Shown one piece after another: positions 35,133 through 44,285 of a stretch of 64,000 nucleotides of DNA (the stretch's first letter is position 1; each line of letters starts with the position of its first letter). Source of the DNA: Pararhizobium polonicum (GTDB lineage Bacteria > Pseudomonadota > Alphaproteobacteria > Rhizobiales > Rhizobiaceae). Under the pieces are notes generated by a model, which saw only the letters and a program-made list of their open reading frames with translations, was not told where the DNA came from and did no database searches. The position numbers were made by a program, and so were the translations under genes. Location: assembly GCF_001687365.1 (NCBI RefSeq), contig NZ_LGLV01000014.1, positions 1 through 64,000 of the forward strand, read 5' to 3'.

Positions 35133-35511
35133 GAACCCTCTCTTATGTGCGGACGCCCTCAATTCCTCGGGTTGGCCCACCTGAATTTTATTGACAGCCG
35201 CAACCTTGCCGCATTTCATAATCCTGTCAATATTGTTCAACGATTTTCCATTATCGTTCCATCATATTTCCGACACGCTGAGCTATTCACGCCTGCTTTT
35301 GCCCGAAAATGACTTGTTTGAAGCGCTCTATGGCTCCTTCTTCGCCGTGGGGTTTGTCCGGCTCGTCATCGAAAGCGGTAAAGCCGTGATCGCGAGACCT
35401 CCAGAAAGCTGGCGCCGTTCACCGATCCACAGCAAGCCCATTTGCAAGCGGAGAAAACCGCGATATCGGTTGTCGCAACGAGGCGATCTTTACCTCGAAT
35501 GAAGGACATGC
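35133..35511. promoter_or_regulatory. Divergent control region of the 5-oxoproline operon
   Basis: This 379-base stretch separates the operon start from the GntR gene. AACGAT-N8-ATCGTT at 35239-35258 is a spaced inverted repeat and the best candidate operator. The surrounding sequence is AT-rich and suitable for promoters in both directions. A 103-codon frame on the plus strand has no family resemblance and I do not accept it as a gene. Confidence 0.4.
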
Positions 35512-36180
35512 ATGGCTGAACAGGATACCACATCGGCGTTGGCGCCCCGGCTGGCGGAGACGATCCGCAACAAGCTGATCGATGGCAAGCTGAAGCCCGG
35601 CCAGCGCCTGTCGGAGCCGGCATTGAGCGCCGATCTACAGGTTTCGCGCAATTCGTTGCGCGAAGCATTCCGCCTTTTGACCAAGGAAGGATTGCTGCGC
35701 CACGAACCGAATCGCGGCGTCTTCGTCGCCACGCCGAGTATGGCCTCGATCATCGATATCTATCGGGTGCGGCGCATTATCGAATGCCGGGCCATTGCGC
35801 AGGCCTACCCCAAACATCCCGCCGTCGGACGCATGCGCGCCGCCGTCGAAGAGGCACGCACGGCCTGCGGCAGGAGCGATTGGGAAACGGTCGGCAGTGC
35901 AAACATGCTGTTCCATGCCGCAATCGTCGATCTCGCCGATAGCCAGCGTCTCAACGCTTTCTATATCCAGATCGCCGCCGAACTCCGTCTGAGTTTCGGC
36001 CTGCTTGACAGTCCCGAGCTTCTGCACGCGCCCTATATTGAGTTGAACGCCGCTATTCTCGAAAAACTCGACGCGGGCAAGACGCAAGAAGCCGCCGCCG
36101 CTCTTGAGGCCTATCTCCTCCAATCGGAACGCACTGTCCTGGCAGCCTTCTCCCGCATCCCCGACAAGGCAAAAGGCTGA
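35512..36180 (+). CDS. GntR family regulator (FCD domain) beside the 5-oxoproline operon
   Basis: A 222-residue regulator with AAGGA upstream of ATG 35512. The winged helix-turn-helix covers about 10-75 (KPGQRLSEPALSADLQVSRNSLREAFRLLTKEGLL). The FCD domain follows, with the metal-site residues visible in RRIIECRAIA, ANMLFHAAIVDLADS and a final helix. The divergent arrangement with the transporter-pxpA operon suggests it controls that operon, taking the place that the IclR-type KipR has in B. subtilis. The ligand may be 5-oxoproline or glutamate. Confidence 0.88.
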   Translation: MAEQDTTSALAPRLAETIRNKLIDGKLKPGQRLSEPALSADLQVSRNSLREAFRLLTKEGLLRHEPNRGVFVATPSMASIIDIYRVRRIIECRAIAQAYPKHPAVGRMRAAVEEARTACGRSDWETVGSANMLFHAAIVDLADSQRLNAFYIQIAAELRLSFGLLDSPELLHAPYIELNAAILEKLDAGKTQEAAAALEAYLLQSERTVLAAFSRIPDKAKG

Positions 36181-36252
36181 GGCTGTCGATTGCGGCGCGT
36201 TCCCATAGGTGTCGCCATGGCGGCGCATCTGAAGATGAGCGCCGACTCGGCG

Positions 36253-36657
36253 TTATCGGTTCGCAGATGCTCTCGCAATTTCCATCGGCGCACTGACCGA
36301 CGGCGTCTTCCGAACCAGCGTGCCGTTTGATGCAGGTTTGCGGCGACCGCGCCCCGGTTCCACCAAGCCTCCCTTGCCGCTTTCACACAGCCAGCGGGCA
36401 ATCGCATCAAGACCGGGCTGGATGGCACGCTTGAGGGCCGGGGTCAGGACCTCACGCAGGTCGCAGGTGGCGGCGATTTCCTGCCAGTCCAGATTTCCGC
36501 TCTTTGACGGAGGGACCGTTCGAAATGCAATCAGGTTGAGCATGTAGCTTCGAATGTTGTCGAAAGCACGCTGCGAGGTGACCGGAGCCACCCGGACCTG
36601 GCAGAATTCGGAGATTTTACGCTGGAAGAGTTGGGGTGAGGCAGTTTGGTTTTTCAT
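36253..36657 (-). CDS. Hypothetical protein, possible integrase N-terminal fragment
   Basis: A 134-residue frame between two plus-strand regulator genes. A helical segment (QRAFDNIRSYMLNLIAFRTV, LDWQEIAATCDL, LKRAIQPGLDAIARWL) is followed by a basic, disordered tail. The helical pattern reminds me of the N-terminal part of large site-specific integrases found on rhizobial plasmids, so it may be what remains of one. No catalytic tyrosine-recombinase domain follows. The ribosome binding site is poor and the start is uncertain. Confidence 0.45.
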   Translation of the reverse strand: MKNQTASPQLFQRKISEFCQVRVAPVTSQRAFDNIRSYMLNLIAFRTVPPSKSGNLDWQEIAATCDLREVLTPALKRAIQPGLDAIARWLCESGKGGLVEPGRGRRKPASNGTLVRKTPSVSAPMEIARASANR

Positions 36658-36896
36658 CGGCCATTCGCAGTTGATGGAACTTGTCCTGACTCCTTGAGCC
36701 GGGCGCCGCCTGCTAAAGCGAAACCGTTAATGAAGGGTAATTCGCGTTCATTTGGATGAAATCTTTGGCGCACCCGCAGCCGCCGCGCTCGGCTTACCCC
36801 GCCTGTCCTGGCGATACGAACCAAGGATAAGCTCTTGTCCTGATCTAAAGTAACCATTACCCCATACATAGACCGGAAAAAGAGGAGAGATTGCCC

Positions 36897-37499
36897 ATGC
36901 GAACGACCAAAGCGCCGGACCGCAGAGCGATCATCGAACAGGCAGGTGAACTGTTTTATAATCGGGGTACTTACCTCGTCGGAATGGCGGAGCTTGTGAA
37001 GGCTCTCAATCTCACCCGCGTCGCATTCTACGGCCTGTTCAAAGGCAAGGAAGAACTGATCGTCGAATATCTCAAGGCGCGCGATGAGGCTGTGCGCCGG
37101 CAACTGGAAGATGTCGTGGCAGGAAAAAGCCACGGTACCGAGGCCATTTTCGCAATCTTCGATAGTCTGCACCGGAAAACCACATCGGACCGGTTCCGGG
37201 GCTGTGCCTTTCTCGCCGCAACAATCGAGAACCCACAATCCGAAGCCATCCGTCACGTTGCCGTGGCTCACAAGGATTATCTGAAGCAGCTCTTTGCCCG
37301 TTTGCTGAACTGTTCCGCGGCACAGGATCCCCGGCCCTTGCAGCTGCTCGTCCTGTACGACGGCGTACTCGCCGGATCGGTGTTTCGACCGGATGGTTCC
37401 GCTGCAAGAAGCGCAAGGGCCACTGTCGAAGCAATTTTCAGCGCTCATGGTGACGCTTCAGCCGACGACTCCATGCCCCAACGCGAGAAACGCGCTTAA
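36897..37499 (+). CDS. TetR family transcriptional regulator
   Basis: A 200-residue regulator. ATG 36897 is chosen because AGAGGAGAGA lies at the right distance; an in-frame TTG two codons earlier is too close. The N-terminal helix-turn-helix reads IIEQAGELFYNRGTYLVGMAELVKALNLTRVAFYGLFKGKEELI, and the C-terminal domain is of the TetR type with FRGCAFLAATIEN. Such proteins are often repressors of a neighbouring oxidoreductase or efflux gene. The FAD-linked dehydrogenase gene downstream is convergent, so the target is not obvious. Confidence 0.87.
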   Translation: MRTTKAPDRRAIIEQAGELFYNRGTYLVGMAELVKALNLTRVAFYGLFKGKEELIVEYLKARDEAVRRQLEDVVAGKSHGTEAIFAIFDSLHRKTTSDRFRGCAFLAATIENPQSEAIRHVAVAHKDYLKQLFARLLNCSAAQDPRPLQLLVLYDGVLAGSVFRPDGSAARSARATVEAIFSAHGDASADDSMPQREKRA

Positions 37500-37570
37500 C
37501 GGAAGGCGTTTGCATGGCGACCCGCGCTTGGGCAACAGCGTAAAGAGCCCGACTGATGCTTCCGCATCTT

Positions 37571-37597
37571 CTCCTGCGCCCGATCTGAGCGCAGGAG
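37571..37597. terminator. Hairpin between convergent genes
   Basis: CTCCTGCGC and GCGCAGGAG form a perfect 9-bp stem with a 9-base loop. It lies between the TetR stop (37499) and the stop of the convergent FAD-linked dehydrogenase (37669). No T-tract is present, so the termination mechanism is uncertain. Confidence 0.5.
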
Positions 37598-37668
37598 CAT
37601 GAACGCCTGTAAAAGCGTAGCGCCTGTTTTGGTCCGCGATCAATCGAAGTGATCTGACCACCCGGCCC

Positions 37669-39048
37669 TCAATCTTGCGGCAGCATTTTTCCGGGGTTCA
37701 TGATGCCCAGGGGATCAATCGCATTTTTGATGACCGTCATCAGATCGACGGCAACTCCATGCTCTTCGCGCATATAGGCGATCTTGCCGGTTCCCACGCC
37801 ATGCTCACCGGTGCAGGTGCCACCGACGGAGATCGCCTTTTTCACCATCTTCTTGTTGATGAGGCCGACCTCGTCCATTTCGGCGGCATTGGCAGGGTCT
37901 ATGGCGAAAACGACGTGATAGTTACCGTCGCCGACATGCCCCAGAATGGCGGCCGGGACGCTGCAATTCTCCAGAAGGCCACGTGTGTAGACGATGCATT
38001 CGCTGAGCTGCGACACCGGGACACAGACATCGGAGGACCAGCCCTTGGCATTCTCGCGCTGGGACACGACAGCGTAAAAGGCGCTGTGCCGCGCTTTCCA
38101 CAGACGATTGCGCTCCTCTGGCGATGTCGCCCATTCGAAATCCTTGCCGCCGTGCTCGATCACGATGTCACGCACCATTTCCACCTGCTCGTTGACGCTG
38201 GCAGGCGAACCGTGAAACTCGAAGGCAAGCGTATCTGCAAGCTTGAGAGATGTGCCGGAATAGGCGTTGACGGCAGCAATCAGGCCGCGATCCATCAGCT
38301 CCATACGGGCAACAGGTATGCCCAGTTGCACGACGGAGATGGCGGCACTGACCGCACTCTCGACGCTGTCGAAAGAGCAGAGGGCCGCCGAGATGGTTTC
38401 CGGTATTCCGTAAAGCCTGAGACTGACCTCGGTGATGATACCGAGCGTGCCTTCCGATCCGACGAACAACCGGGTCAGATCGTAACCCGACGACGATTTG
38501 CGCGCCCGGCTTGCCGTCTTGATGATGGTTCCGTTCGGCAGAACGACTGTCAGGGACAGAACGTTCTCGCGCATGGTGCCGTAGCGGACCGCGTTGGTGC
38601 CGGACGCGCGCGTGGCCGCCATGCCGCCAATGGATGCGTTTGCACCGGGGTCGATCGGGAAGAATAGCCCCTGGTCGCGCAAATGAATGTTCAGCTGTTC
38701 GCGGGTCACACCGGCCTGTACCGTGCAGTCGAGATCTTCGGCGCTGACCCGCAGGACCTGGTTCATCCGTGACAGATCGATGGAGATACCGCCACGAATG
38801 GCCGCCAGGTGTCCCTCAAGCGAGGTGCCGGCACCGAAAGCGATGACCGGGACACCTCTCTGCGCGCAAAGCCGCACGATCTGCGCGACCTCTTCGCTGG
38901 TTTCTGCAAACACCACCGCATCGGGGATGGCTGTGGTGTGGTGGGATTCACCCTTGCCGTGCTGCTCGCGCAACGCTTCGGAAATGGAGAACCGGTCGCC
39001 GAAAATTGCCCGCAAGTCGTCGAGGAAAACGGTGTCGACAGCGCTCAT
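37669..39048 (-). CDS. FAD-linked D-2-hydroxyacid dehydrogenase (GlcD/D-lactate dehydrogenase type)
   Basis: A 459-residue flavoprotein. The PCMH-type FAD-binding domain is at about 35-215 (VIAFGAGTSLEGHL, GLFFPIDPGANASIGGMAATRASG) and the FAD-oxidase C-terminal domain follows, with HVGDGNYHVVF and GTCTGEHGVGTGK. Enzymes of this type oxidise D-lactate, glycolate or D-2-hydroxyglutarate and pass electrons to quinone or another acceptor. It starts a group of minus-strand genes read toward it from a TctABC importer and an NAD-dependent hydroxyacid dehydrogenase, which suggests hydroxyacid catabolism. Confidence 0.9.
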   Translation of the reverse strand: MSAVDTVFLDDLRAIFGDRFSISEALREQHGKGESHHTTAIPDAVVFAETSEEVAQIVRLCAQRGVPVIAFGAGTSLEGHLAAIRGGISIDLSRMNQVLRVSAEDLDCTVQAGVTREQLNIHLRDQGLFFPIDPGANASIGGMAATRASGTNAVRYGTMRENVLSLTVVLPNGTIIKTASRARKSSSGYDLTRLFVGSEGTLGIITEVSLRLYGIPETISAALCSFDSVESAVSAAISVVQLGIPVARMELMDRGLIAAVNAYSGTSLKLADTLAFEFHGSPASVNEQVEMVRDIVIEHGGKDFEWATSPEERNRLWKARHSAFYAVVSQRENAKGWSSDVCVPVSQLSECIVYTRGLLENCSVPAAILGHVGDGNYHVVFAIDPANAAEMDEVGLINKKMVKKAISVGGTCTGEHGVGTGKIAYMREEHGVAVDLMTVIKNAIDPLGIMNPGKMLPQD

Positions 39049-39134
39049 TTCCGGCCCTCCGGTTTGTCAGATCCTGTGTTGACCGGTGTTTCACCCGGGA
39101 GGGAAACGCTCATGATTGCTTCCTTTCTTTCGGC

Positions 39135-39737
39135 TTATGCGGGCAGCTTTTCGCCGTTCAGGTGGCGTTCCAGAAATGGCAGGCTGTCTTGGCCCCAGTA
39201 CAGCTCGCCATCGTAGCGATAGGTCGGAAAACCGAAAACCCCGGCCGCAACGGCCAGATCGTAATTGTCCTTGTAGGCTTTCCGCACATCCTCATCCTTT
39301 TCCCGGGCAAGCAATGCTTCCCCGTCAAAACCGGCGGCTGTTGCGGCGGCCTTACGCACATCGGCATTGCCGATATCTTCGGCCCGTAGCCAGAATGCCT
39401 CCTGCAGGGCGCGCGTCAGCCCGAACCAGTCCTTGCCGTCCCGCTGCGCGGCGATGACCATCAGTGATGCCGGCGTCGGATCGGAAAGGCCGGCGCGATT
39501 GTCGAAGGCAAGATCCTTGCCGCGCAGCGCAGCCCAGCGTTTCAGATCCTTCGTCCAGTAGGCGCGGCGCGGCTCCGGCCGGTTGCGGGAGTAGATGGCA
39601 CCGTTTTCTTCCACCAGCGGAATGACAAAAGGCTGGATTTGCGCATCGGCTTTCGTCGCCAGCGCCAGGAAAGGATCGAGACCGATGAAGGCCCATGGCG
39701 AGCCGATCCCAAAAAAATATTCGATGACTTTGGTCAT
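39135..39737 (-). CDS. DsbA-fold 2-hydroxychromene-2-carboxylate isomerase family protein
   Basis: A 200-residue kappa-class GST-like protein. It begins with the FFGIGSPWAFIGLDP motif that replaces the CxxC of DsbA with a serine site, and ends with GVFGFPTYRYDGELYWGQDSLPFLERHL, which is typical of this family. No signal peptide is present. Characterised members act in aromatic degradation with glutathione as cofactor. The neighbouring hydroxyacid genes do not specify its substrate. Confidence 0.85.
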   Translation of the reverse strand: MTKVIEYFFGIGSPWAFIGLDPFLALATKADAQIQPFVIPLVEENGAIYSRNRPEPRRAYWTKDLKRWAALRGKDLAFDNRAGLSDPTPASLMVIAAQRDGKDWFGLTRALQEAFWLRAEDIGNADVRKAAATAAGFDGEALLAREKDEDVRKAYKDNYDLAVAAGVFGFPTYRYDGELYWGQDSLPFLERHLNGEKLPA

Positions 39738-39904
39738 GTGGCTATTCCCCGGAAAAAGAGCTGATGGCTTACGTCCGATCCATTGCGAACAATGTCACAG
39801 CGATAAGATGGTGCGAGTGGACGTAGGGAGCGATGGGTTGCACAGGGGCAGACAAACCGCCCCTGTGCCGAAGATGCATCGGGACAACCGATGCAAATGG
39901 CCGC

Positions 39905-40891
39905 TTACTTTGCGATGGCCAGACCCGCATCGCGGATCAACTGGCCGAATTGCTGGTTGTCGTCGAGCGCGCGCTTCTTTACGCCGTCCAGCGTTTCGAT
40001 CCCCGGGATGAGGCCAAAAGCGATGATCTTCTCACGCACATCCGGTTGCCGCAGAATGTCGTTGATGGACGTGTTGAGCTGCAGCTTGATCTCTTCGGGG
40101 ACCGTCGCTTGAACGGATACCGTATGCCAGCTGCGCGGGGCCCAGCCTTCGATTCCGGCTTCCACCGTGGTCGGCAGATCCGGCAGCTTGTCCCAGCGCT
40201 TGTCGCCGAGCACGGCGATGCCCTTCAGCGTGCCGGCAGCGATGTATTCCGCACTTTCAGGTCCGAAAAGGATCTGCGCTTCGTTTGCAAGAACGGCCTG
40301 CAGTGCTGCGGGCGTGCCGTTGTAGGGGATATGCAAAAGCTTGATACCAGCCTTTTTCTGCAGCCATTCGCCGCTCAGATGACCGACCGTCCCCTTGCCG
40401 GACGTGCCGAAGGCCAGAGCCTCCGGATTGGCTTTGGCATAGGCGATCAGCTCGGACAGCGTGGTTGCCGGGACCGAGGGGTTGACCGCGATGACCATCG
40501 GCGCATCACCGATCAGGGCCAGCGGCACGAGATCCTTCAGCGGGTCGTACTGCACCTTCGTGACCAGCGGAATGATGCCGTAGAAGCTGTTTGTCGACTG
40601 CAGCAGAGTGTATCCGTCCGCCGGTGTCTGCATGAAATAGTTTGCGCCGATCGCGCCGCCCGCGCCCGGCTTGTAGTCGTTGATGACCTGCTGGCCGGTG
40701 AGTTCGGTCAGCTTCTGGCCCAACAGCCTCGAAATATTATCGCTCATGCCGCCGGCATTATAGGGAATGATGTAGTTGATCTGCTTGGATGGATAGGGCT
40801 GCTGCGCAAAGGCCGAGGGGCCGGCAAGAACCATGGCCGAAACGCCTGCAGAAGCAATAAGGAAAGCACGTCGCGTCAACGGATACGTCAT
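39905..40891 (-). CDS. tctC: TctC/Bug family periplasmic binding protein
   Basis: A 328-residue periplasmic protein with a twin-arginine-like signal (LTRRAFLIASAG) cleaved near AFA-QQP. The start MTYPLTRR (ATG 40891) has GGAG upstream. The Bug family pattern IPYNAGGMSDNISRLL, KPGAGGAIGANYFMQ and the SGKGTVGHLSGEWL segment are present. It should bind a carboxylate for the TctA/TctB membrane proteins encoded just upstream in the operon. Confidence 0.92.
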   Translation of the reverse strand: MTYPLTRRAFLIASAGVSAMVLAGPSAFAQQPYPSKQINYIIPYNAGGMSDNISRLLGQKLTELTGQQVINDYKPGAGGAIGANYFMQTPADGYTLLQSTNSFYGIIPLVTKVQYDPLKDLVPLALIGDAPMVIAVNPSVPATTLSELIAYAKANPEALAFGTSGKGTVGHLSGEWLQKKAGIKLLHIPYNGTPAALQAVLANEAQILFGPESAEYIAAGTLKGIAVLGDKRWDKLPDLPTTVEAGIEGWAPRSWHTVSVQATVPEEIKLQLNTSINDILRQPDVREKIIAFGLIPGIETLDGVKKRALDDNQQFGQLIRDAGLAIAK

Positions 40892-40913
40892 TTCTGGAGT
40901 CCTCCTTGTTTGT

Positions 40914-42431
40914 TTACTCGGCAAAAGCCTTCTGCCGGAATTTCTGGATGAAAGGGAAAAACATGCTGGCCAGCAGCAGAACGACCATCACCAGCATGAC
41001 AAGGCTGATGGGGTGATTGATGAAGATGCCGAGATCGCCCCGCGCCACCAGCATCGACCGGCGGAAATACTCTTCCATCATCGGGCCCAGCACGAAGGCA
41101 AGAATCAAAGGTGCCGGCTCACACCGCCACTTATTGAGGAAGTATCCCAGCAGCCCGAATATCGCCGTGAGATAGACGTCGAATGTCGTGAACTCGACAC
41201 CGTAGATGCCGACGATGCTGACAACGAGAATCGTGGGGAACAGATACTGGTAGCGGATCTTCAGAAGCTGCACCCAGATGCCGACCAGCGGCAGATTGAT
41301 GACCAGCAACATGAGGTTTCCAATCCACATGCTGGCAATCAATCCCCAGAAGAGATCAGGCTGATTGGTCATGATCCTGGGTCCCGGAACAATCCCGTGC
41401 ACCATCATGGCTCCGACCATTAACGCCATGATCGCATTGGAGGGGATGCCAAGTGTCAGAAGCGGCAAAAAGGCTGTCTGCGCGCCGGAATTGTTCGCAG
41501 CTTCGGGCGCTGCGACACCTTCCACCATGCCTGTTCCGAACTTTTCCGGCGTTTTCGATAACCGCTTTTCGGCGCTATAAGCCATGAAGGAACTAAGCAG
41601 GGCGCCACCGCCCGGCAGCAGTCCGAGAACCAGGCCGATAAAGGTTCCACGGATCGTTGCAGGTGTTGCCTGTTTTGCCTCCGCTTTGGTCGGCCAGAGG
41701 CTGCTGATCTTGAGGATCGCAGGCGGACGTGCATCTTTGGCGGCCTTTTCGAGAGCCACGAGAATATCGGCAACGCCGAAGAGCCCGACAACGACCGGAA
41801 CGAATGGAATGCCGTTCAGCAATTCGATGAATCCGAAGTCATAACGATATTGCCCGGAATTGATATCCGTGCCGGCAAGACCGAGCAGCAGACCAAGCAT
41901 GATCATCGCAATGGCGCGCAGCACCGATCCCTGCGCGAGAACCACCGATGTGATCAAGCCGAGAAACATCAGCATGAAATATTCCGGCGCGCCGAACTTC
42001 AGCACGGCCACCGACAGGACCGGCGCGAATGCAGCCATGAAGAATGTCGCGACCGTTCCGGCAAAGAAGGACGCAATGGCCGCGATCGCCAGTGCAGCGC
42101 CGCCACGGCCGTTGCGCGTCATGGCGTGCCCGTCCAGCGCAGTCACGACCGACGACGCTTCCCCTGGCAGACGCAAGAGGATCGACGTGGTCGAACCGCC
42201 ATATTGCGCGCCGTAGTAAATCCCCGAAAGGGTGATGAGCCCGGTCACGGGTTCCAGCCCGAAAGTCATCGGCAGGAGGATCGCTATCGTCGCGGTCGGC
42301 CCGAGGCCAGGCAGAACGCCGACCAGCGTTCCGACAAGGCAACCGATGAGACAGAACAGAATGTTGGTCGGATCCATCGCGACTTGAAGGCCAAGCGCAA
42401 TGCCACTGAAGATATCCACGCCACCGATCAT
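40914..42431 (-). CDS. tctA: TctA large membrane subunit of a tripartite tricarboxylate transporter
   Basis: A 505-residue inner-membrane protein of the TctA family with about 11-12 hydrophobic segments. It shows the GVLPGLGPTATIAILLP and YGAQYGGSTTSILLRLPGEASS motifs and the second inverted-repeat copy LGLLPGGGALLSSFMAY. Its start overlaps the TctB stop by 4 bases. It lies 22 bases before tctC. Together with TctB and TctC it forms a sodium- or proton-driven carboxylate importer. Confidence 0.93.
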   Translation of the reverse strand: MIGGVDIFSGIALGLQVAMDPTNILFCLIGCLVGTLVGVLPGLGPTATIAILLPMTFGLEPVTGLITLSGIYYGAQYGGSTTSILLRLPGEASSVVTALDGHAMTRNGRGGAALAIAAIASFFAGTVATFFMAAFAPVLSVAVLKFGAPEYFMLMFLGLITSVVLAQGSVLRAIAMIMLGLLLGLAGTDINSGQYRYDFGFIELLNGIPFVPVVVGLFGVADILVALEKAAKDARPPAILKISSLWPTKAEAKQATPATIRGTFIGLVLGLLPGGGALLSSFMAYSAEKRLSKTPEKFGTGMVEGVAAPEAANNSGAQTAFLPLLTLGIPSNAIMALMVGAMMVHGIVPGPRIMTNQPDLFWGLIASMWIGNLMLLVINLPLVGIWVQLLKIRYQYLFPTILVVSIVGIYGVEFTTFDVYLTAIFGLLGYFLNKWRCEPAPLILAFVLGPMMEEYFRRSMLVARGDLGIFINHPISLVMLVMVVLLLASMFFPFIQKFRQKAFAE

Positions 42432-42922
42432 CGCAGCAACTCCGGCAGAACAGGAATCTGCAGGCGCAGCGCATAGGCAAACAGCAGCGTTGCAACCACT
42501 GAAAGCACGATGGCTGTCAGCAGAATGGCGGCGGGTCGTGTGTCGCTGCGTGCAAGACTGGCGACCAGCACCATCAGAAACGTCGAGACGGGCAAACCGA
42601 GGCTCATCAGGGTTACCCCAAACAGCACGATAGAGCCGATGACGCAGCAGACGATCCGCAGCAACTCCCCGATTGCAAGCCGGGAAGTGGCATCCTCATC
42701 CGGCTCCGGCAGATCACGTCCGCGCACGATCAGAATGGCCGCGCCGAAGGCGAGCAGGAGACCGGAAACGGCTTTTGGGAAAAAGCCCGGGCCCATGCTG
42801 ACGACGGTGCCCGTTTCATAGTCGCGCGCGATCCACATCGCCACCGCGCCTGTCAGAATGCAAAACAGTCCCAATGGGATATGGGTGGTGTCAGTGCGCC
42901 TCTTGTCAGTATTGGTTATCAT
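42428..42922 (-). CDS. tctB: TctB small membrane subunit of the tripartite transporter
   Basis: A 164-residue protein with four hydrophobic segments at about 14-33, 45-65, 90-115 and 125-160, as expected for TctB. Sequence conservation in this family is low, and the call rests on size, topology and position: it overlaps tctA by 4 bases and lies 9 bases after the hydroxyacid dehydrogenase gene. The MGPGFFPKAVSGLLLAFGA segment is typical. Confidence 0.9.
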   Translation of the reverse strand: MITNTDKRRTDTTHIPLGLFCILTGAVAMWIARDYETGTVVSMGPGFFPKAVSGLLLAFGAAILIVRGRDLPEPDEDATSRLAIGELLRIVCCVIGSIVLFGVTLMSLGLPVSTFLMVLVASLARSDTRPAAILLTAIVLSVVATLLFAYALRLQIPVLPELLR

Positions 42923-42931
42923 CTTACGCCC

Positions 42932-43912
42932 TCAGTAGCCGCGGCCGGCAACGACCACATCGACCAGCGGCTCGCCAGCCAGAAATCTGTCGAGATTCGC
43001 ATGCAATTTTGTCGCGATGCGCTCCGCATTGTCCTCGGATGTCCAGGAGATGTGCGGCGTCAGGCGAATGCCGGGGTGGGTGTAAAACGGATGCCCCGCG
43101 GGCAAAGGCTCAGGTGCGGTCACATCCAGCGTTGCCGCCGCAACGCGCCCGGCTTCGAGAGCCGCCAGAAGATCGTCATCCCGGATGATTTCGCCACGGC
43201 AAATATTGACGATGTGCAGCCCGGGTTTTGCCGCAGCGAGAATATCGCTGTTCAGCGCATGCCGGGTTTCGGACGTCAGCGGCGTTGCCAGGACGATATG
43301 ATCCACCTCCGCGATCATCTCGCGCAAGGTCGGGTACCATCGGATATCCCGGTCGCCCGGCTCTGGCGCTCCGCGGCGCACAGCGCTGACGTGCATGCCA
43401 AGGGCCGCCGCCTTTTGCGCCGTTTTCCGGCCAATTGCGCCATATCCGAAAAGACCGATCGTCTTGCCCGAAACCAGACCCAATGTCCGCTTGATCCACC
43501 GGTCCGCAGAATGCACGAGAAAATCGTCAAAAAGCATTTTCTCATGTGCGAAAATAGCCGCTATCACGTATTCGGCGATCGCCTCTGCCGAAATGCCGCG
43601 TCCGGTCGTGACCACAGGCCCCTCAAAAACCCACGGCGGAAATGCGTCGATACCCGCAGCGGCGATCTGCACCCATTTCAGATTGTGCGGCCAGCCCTCC
43701 GGCTTTTCCTTCGGGGCGCCGCTCCACCCTTTGAAAAAGGTGAAGAGATAATCCGCTTCCGGGGGAACATCCCAGACAGACATCGTGTCGCTATAAGGCA
43801 GCACGATCGGGTTGCTCACATGCGCCTGCAACCGCTCGACCTGTTCGCCGTCCAGATTGGTGGCGATGACCGGCCGCGCTCCCGCGAAGCGCCGGTTATT
43901 GATCTCTGTCAT
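42932..43912 (-). CDS. NAD(P)-dependent D-2-hydroxyacid dehydrogenase
   Basis: A 326-residue protein of the D-isomer-specific family. The Rossmann motif GLFGYGAIGR lies near residue 160. The catalytic residues are readable as the arginine in NICRGEIIRDDDL, the glutamate in DVTAPEPLP and the histidine in LTPHISW. It resembles glyoxylate/hydroxypyruvate reductase-like enzymes. It is the first gene of the tctBAC operon and probably interconverts a 2-oxoacid and the D-2-hydroxyacid related to the imported substrate. Confidence 0.9.
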   Translation of the reverse strand: MTEINNRRFAGARPVIATNLDGEQVERLQAHVSNPIVLPYSDTMSVWDVPPEADYLFTFFKGWSGAPKEKPEGWPHNLKWVQIAAAGIDAFPPWVFEGPVVTTGRGISAEAIAEYVIAAIFAHEKMLFDDFLVHSADRWIKRTLGLVSGKTIGLFGYGAIGRKTAQKAAALGMHVSAVRRGAPEPGDRDIRWYPTLREMIAEVDHIVLATPLTSETRHALNSDILAAAKPGLHIVNICRGEIIRDDDLLAALEAGRVAAATLDVTAPEPLPAGHPFYTHPGIRLTPHISWTSEDNAERIATKLHANLDRFLAGEPLVDVVVAGRGY

Positions 43913-44285
43913 CGTCTTCCTCCCGCAGTGTTTTACAATTATCCCGGTTCATTGAGCCGCACCGTTTTTCGCCGCACCTTGCCGACGTCTGATCCTTGTT
44001 AGCCGGTGGTGCTATAGAATCGCGAGCGATCTTCGAAGCAAGAAAAACCTAATTTTCCATCTAGCATTAGAACGGTCGTTCTATATTACAAGAGCCACCG
44101 TGCTACATAGTCGGAAACCAACCGGGGCAAGCCTGTCACGCAATACCAGGATCATCGGAAACCAGATGTTCTTGCCTTGTGACGTTGAGAGGCCTGGACT
44201 AGTTTCCGTCGCAACGAAGACGATGGAAAACGGCTTTACTCGTTCGGGCTGTCCTGAGCCGACAGCCAATTGTGAGGATTTTTAA
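43913..44285. other. Divergent intergenic region
   Basis: This 373-base region separates the hydroxyacid dehydrogenase operon from the CapA-like gene. It contains a TetR-style palindrome (44068-44083) and AT-rich patches suitable for two promoters. Short open frames near 44081-44285 show no recognisable family and are not called. Confidence 0.45.
44068..44083. promoter_or_regulatory. 16-bp palindrome, candidate TetR-type operator
   Basis: TAGAACG-GT-CGTTCTA is a perfect 7-bp inverted repeat around a 2-base centre, a layout common for TetR-family sites. It lies midway between the two divergent starts. The TetR-type regulator encoded at 36897 is about 7 kb away and is one candidate. Confidence 0.45.

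Noticed and set aside
35191..35502. A 103-codon frame between the transporter and GntR genes
   Set aside because: It lies in a divergent promoter region, has no domain and would overlap the probable operators.
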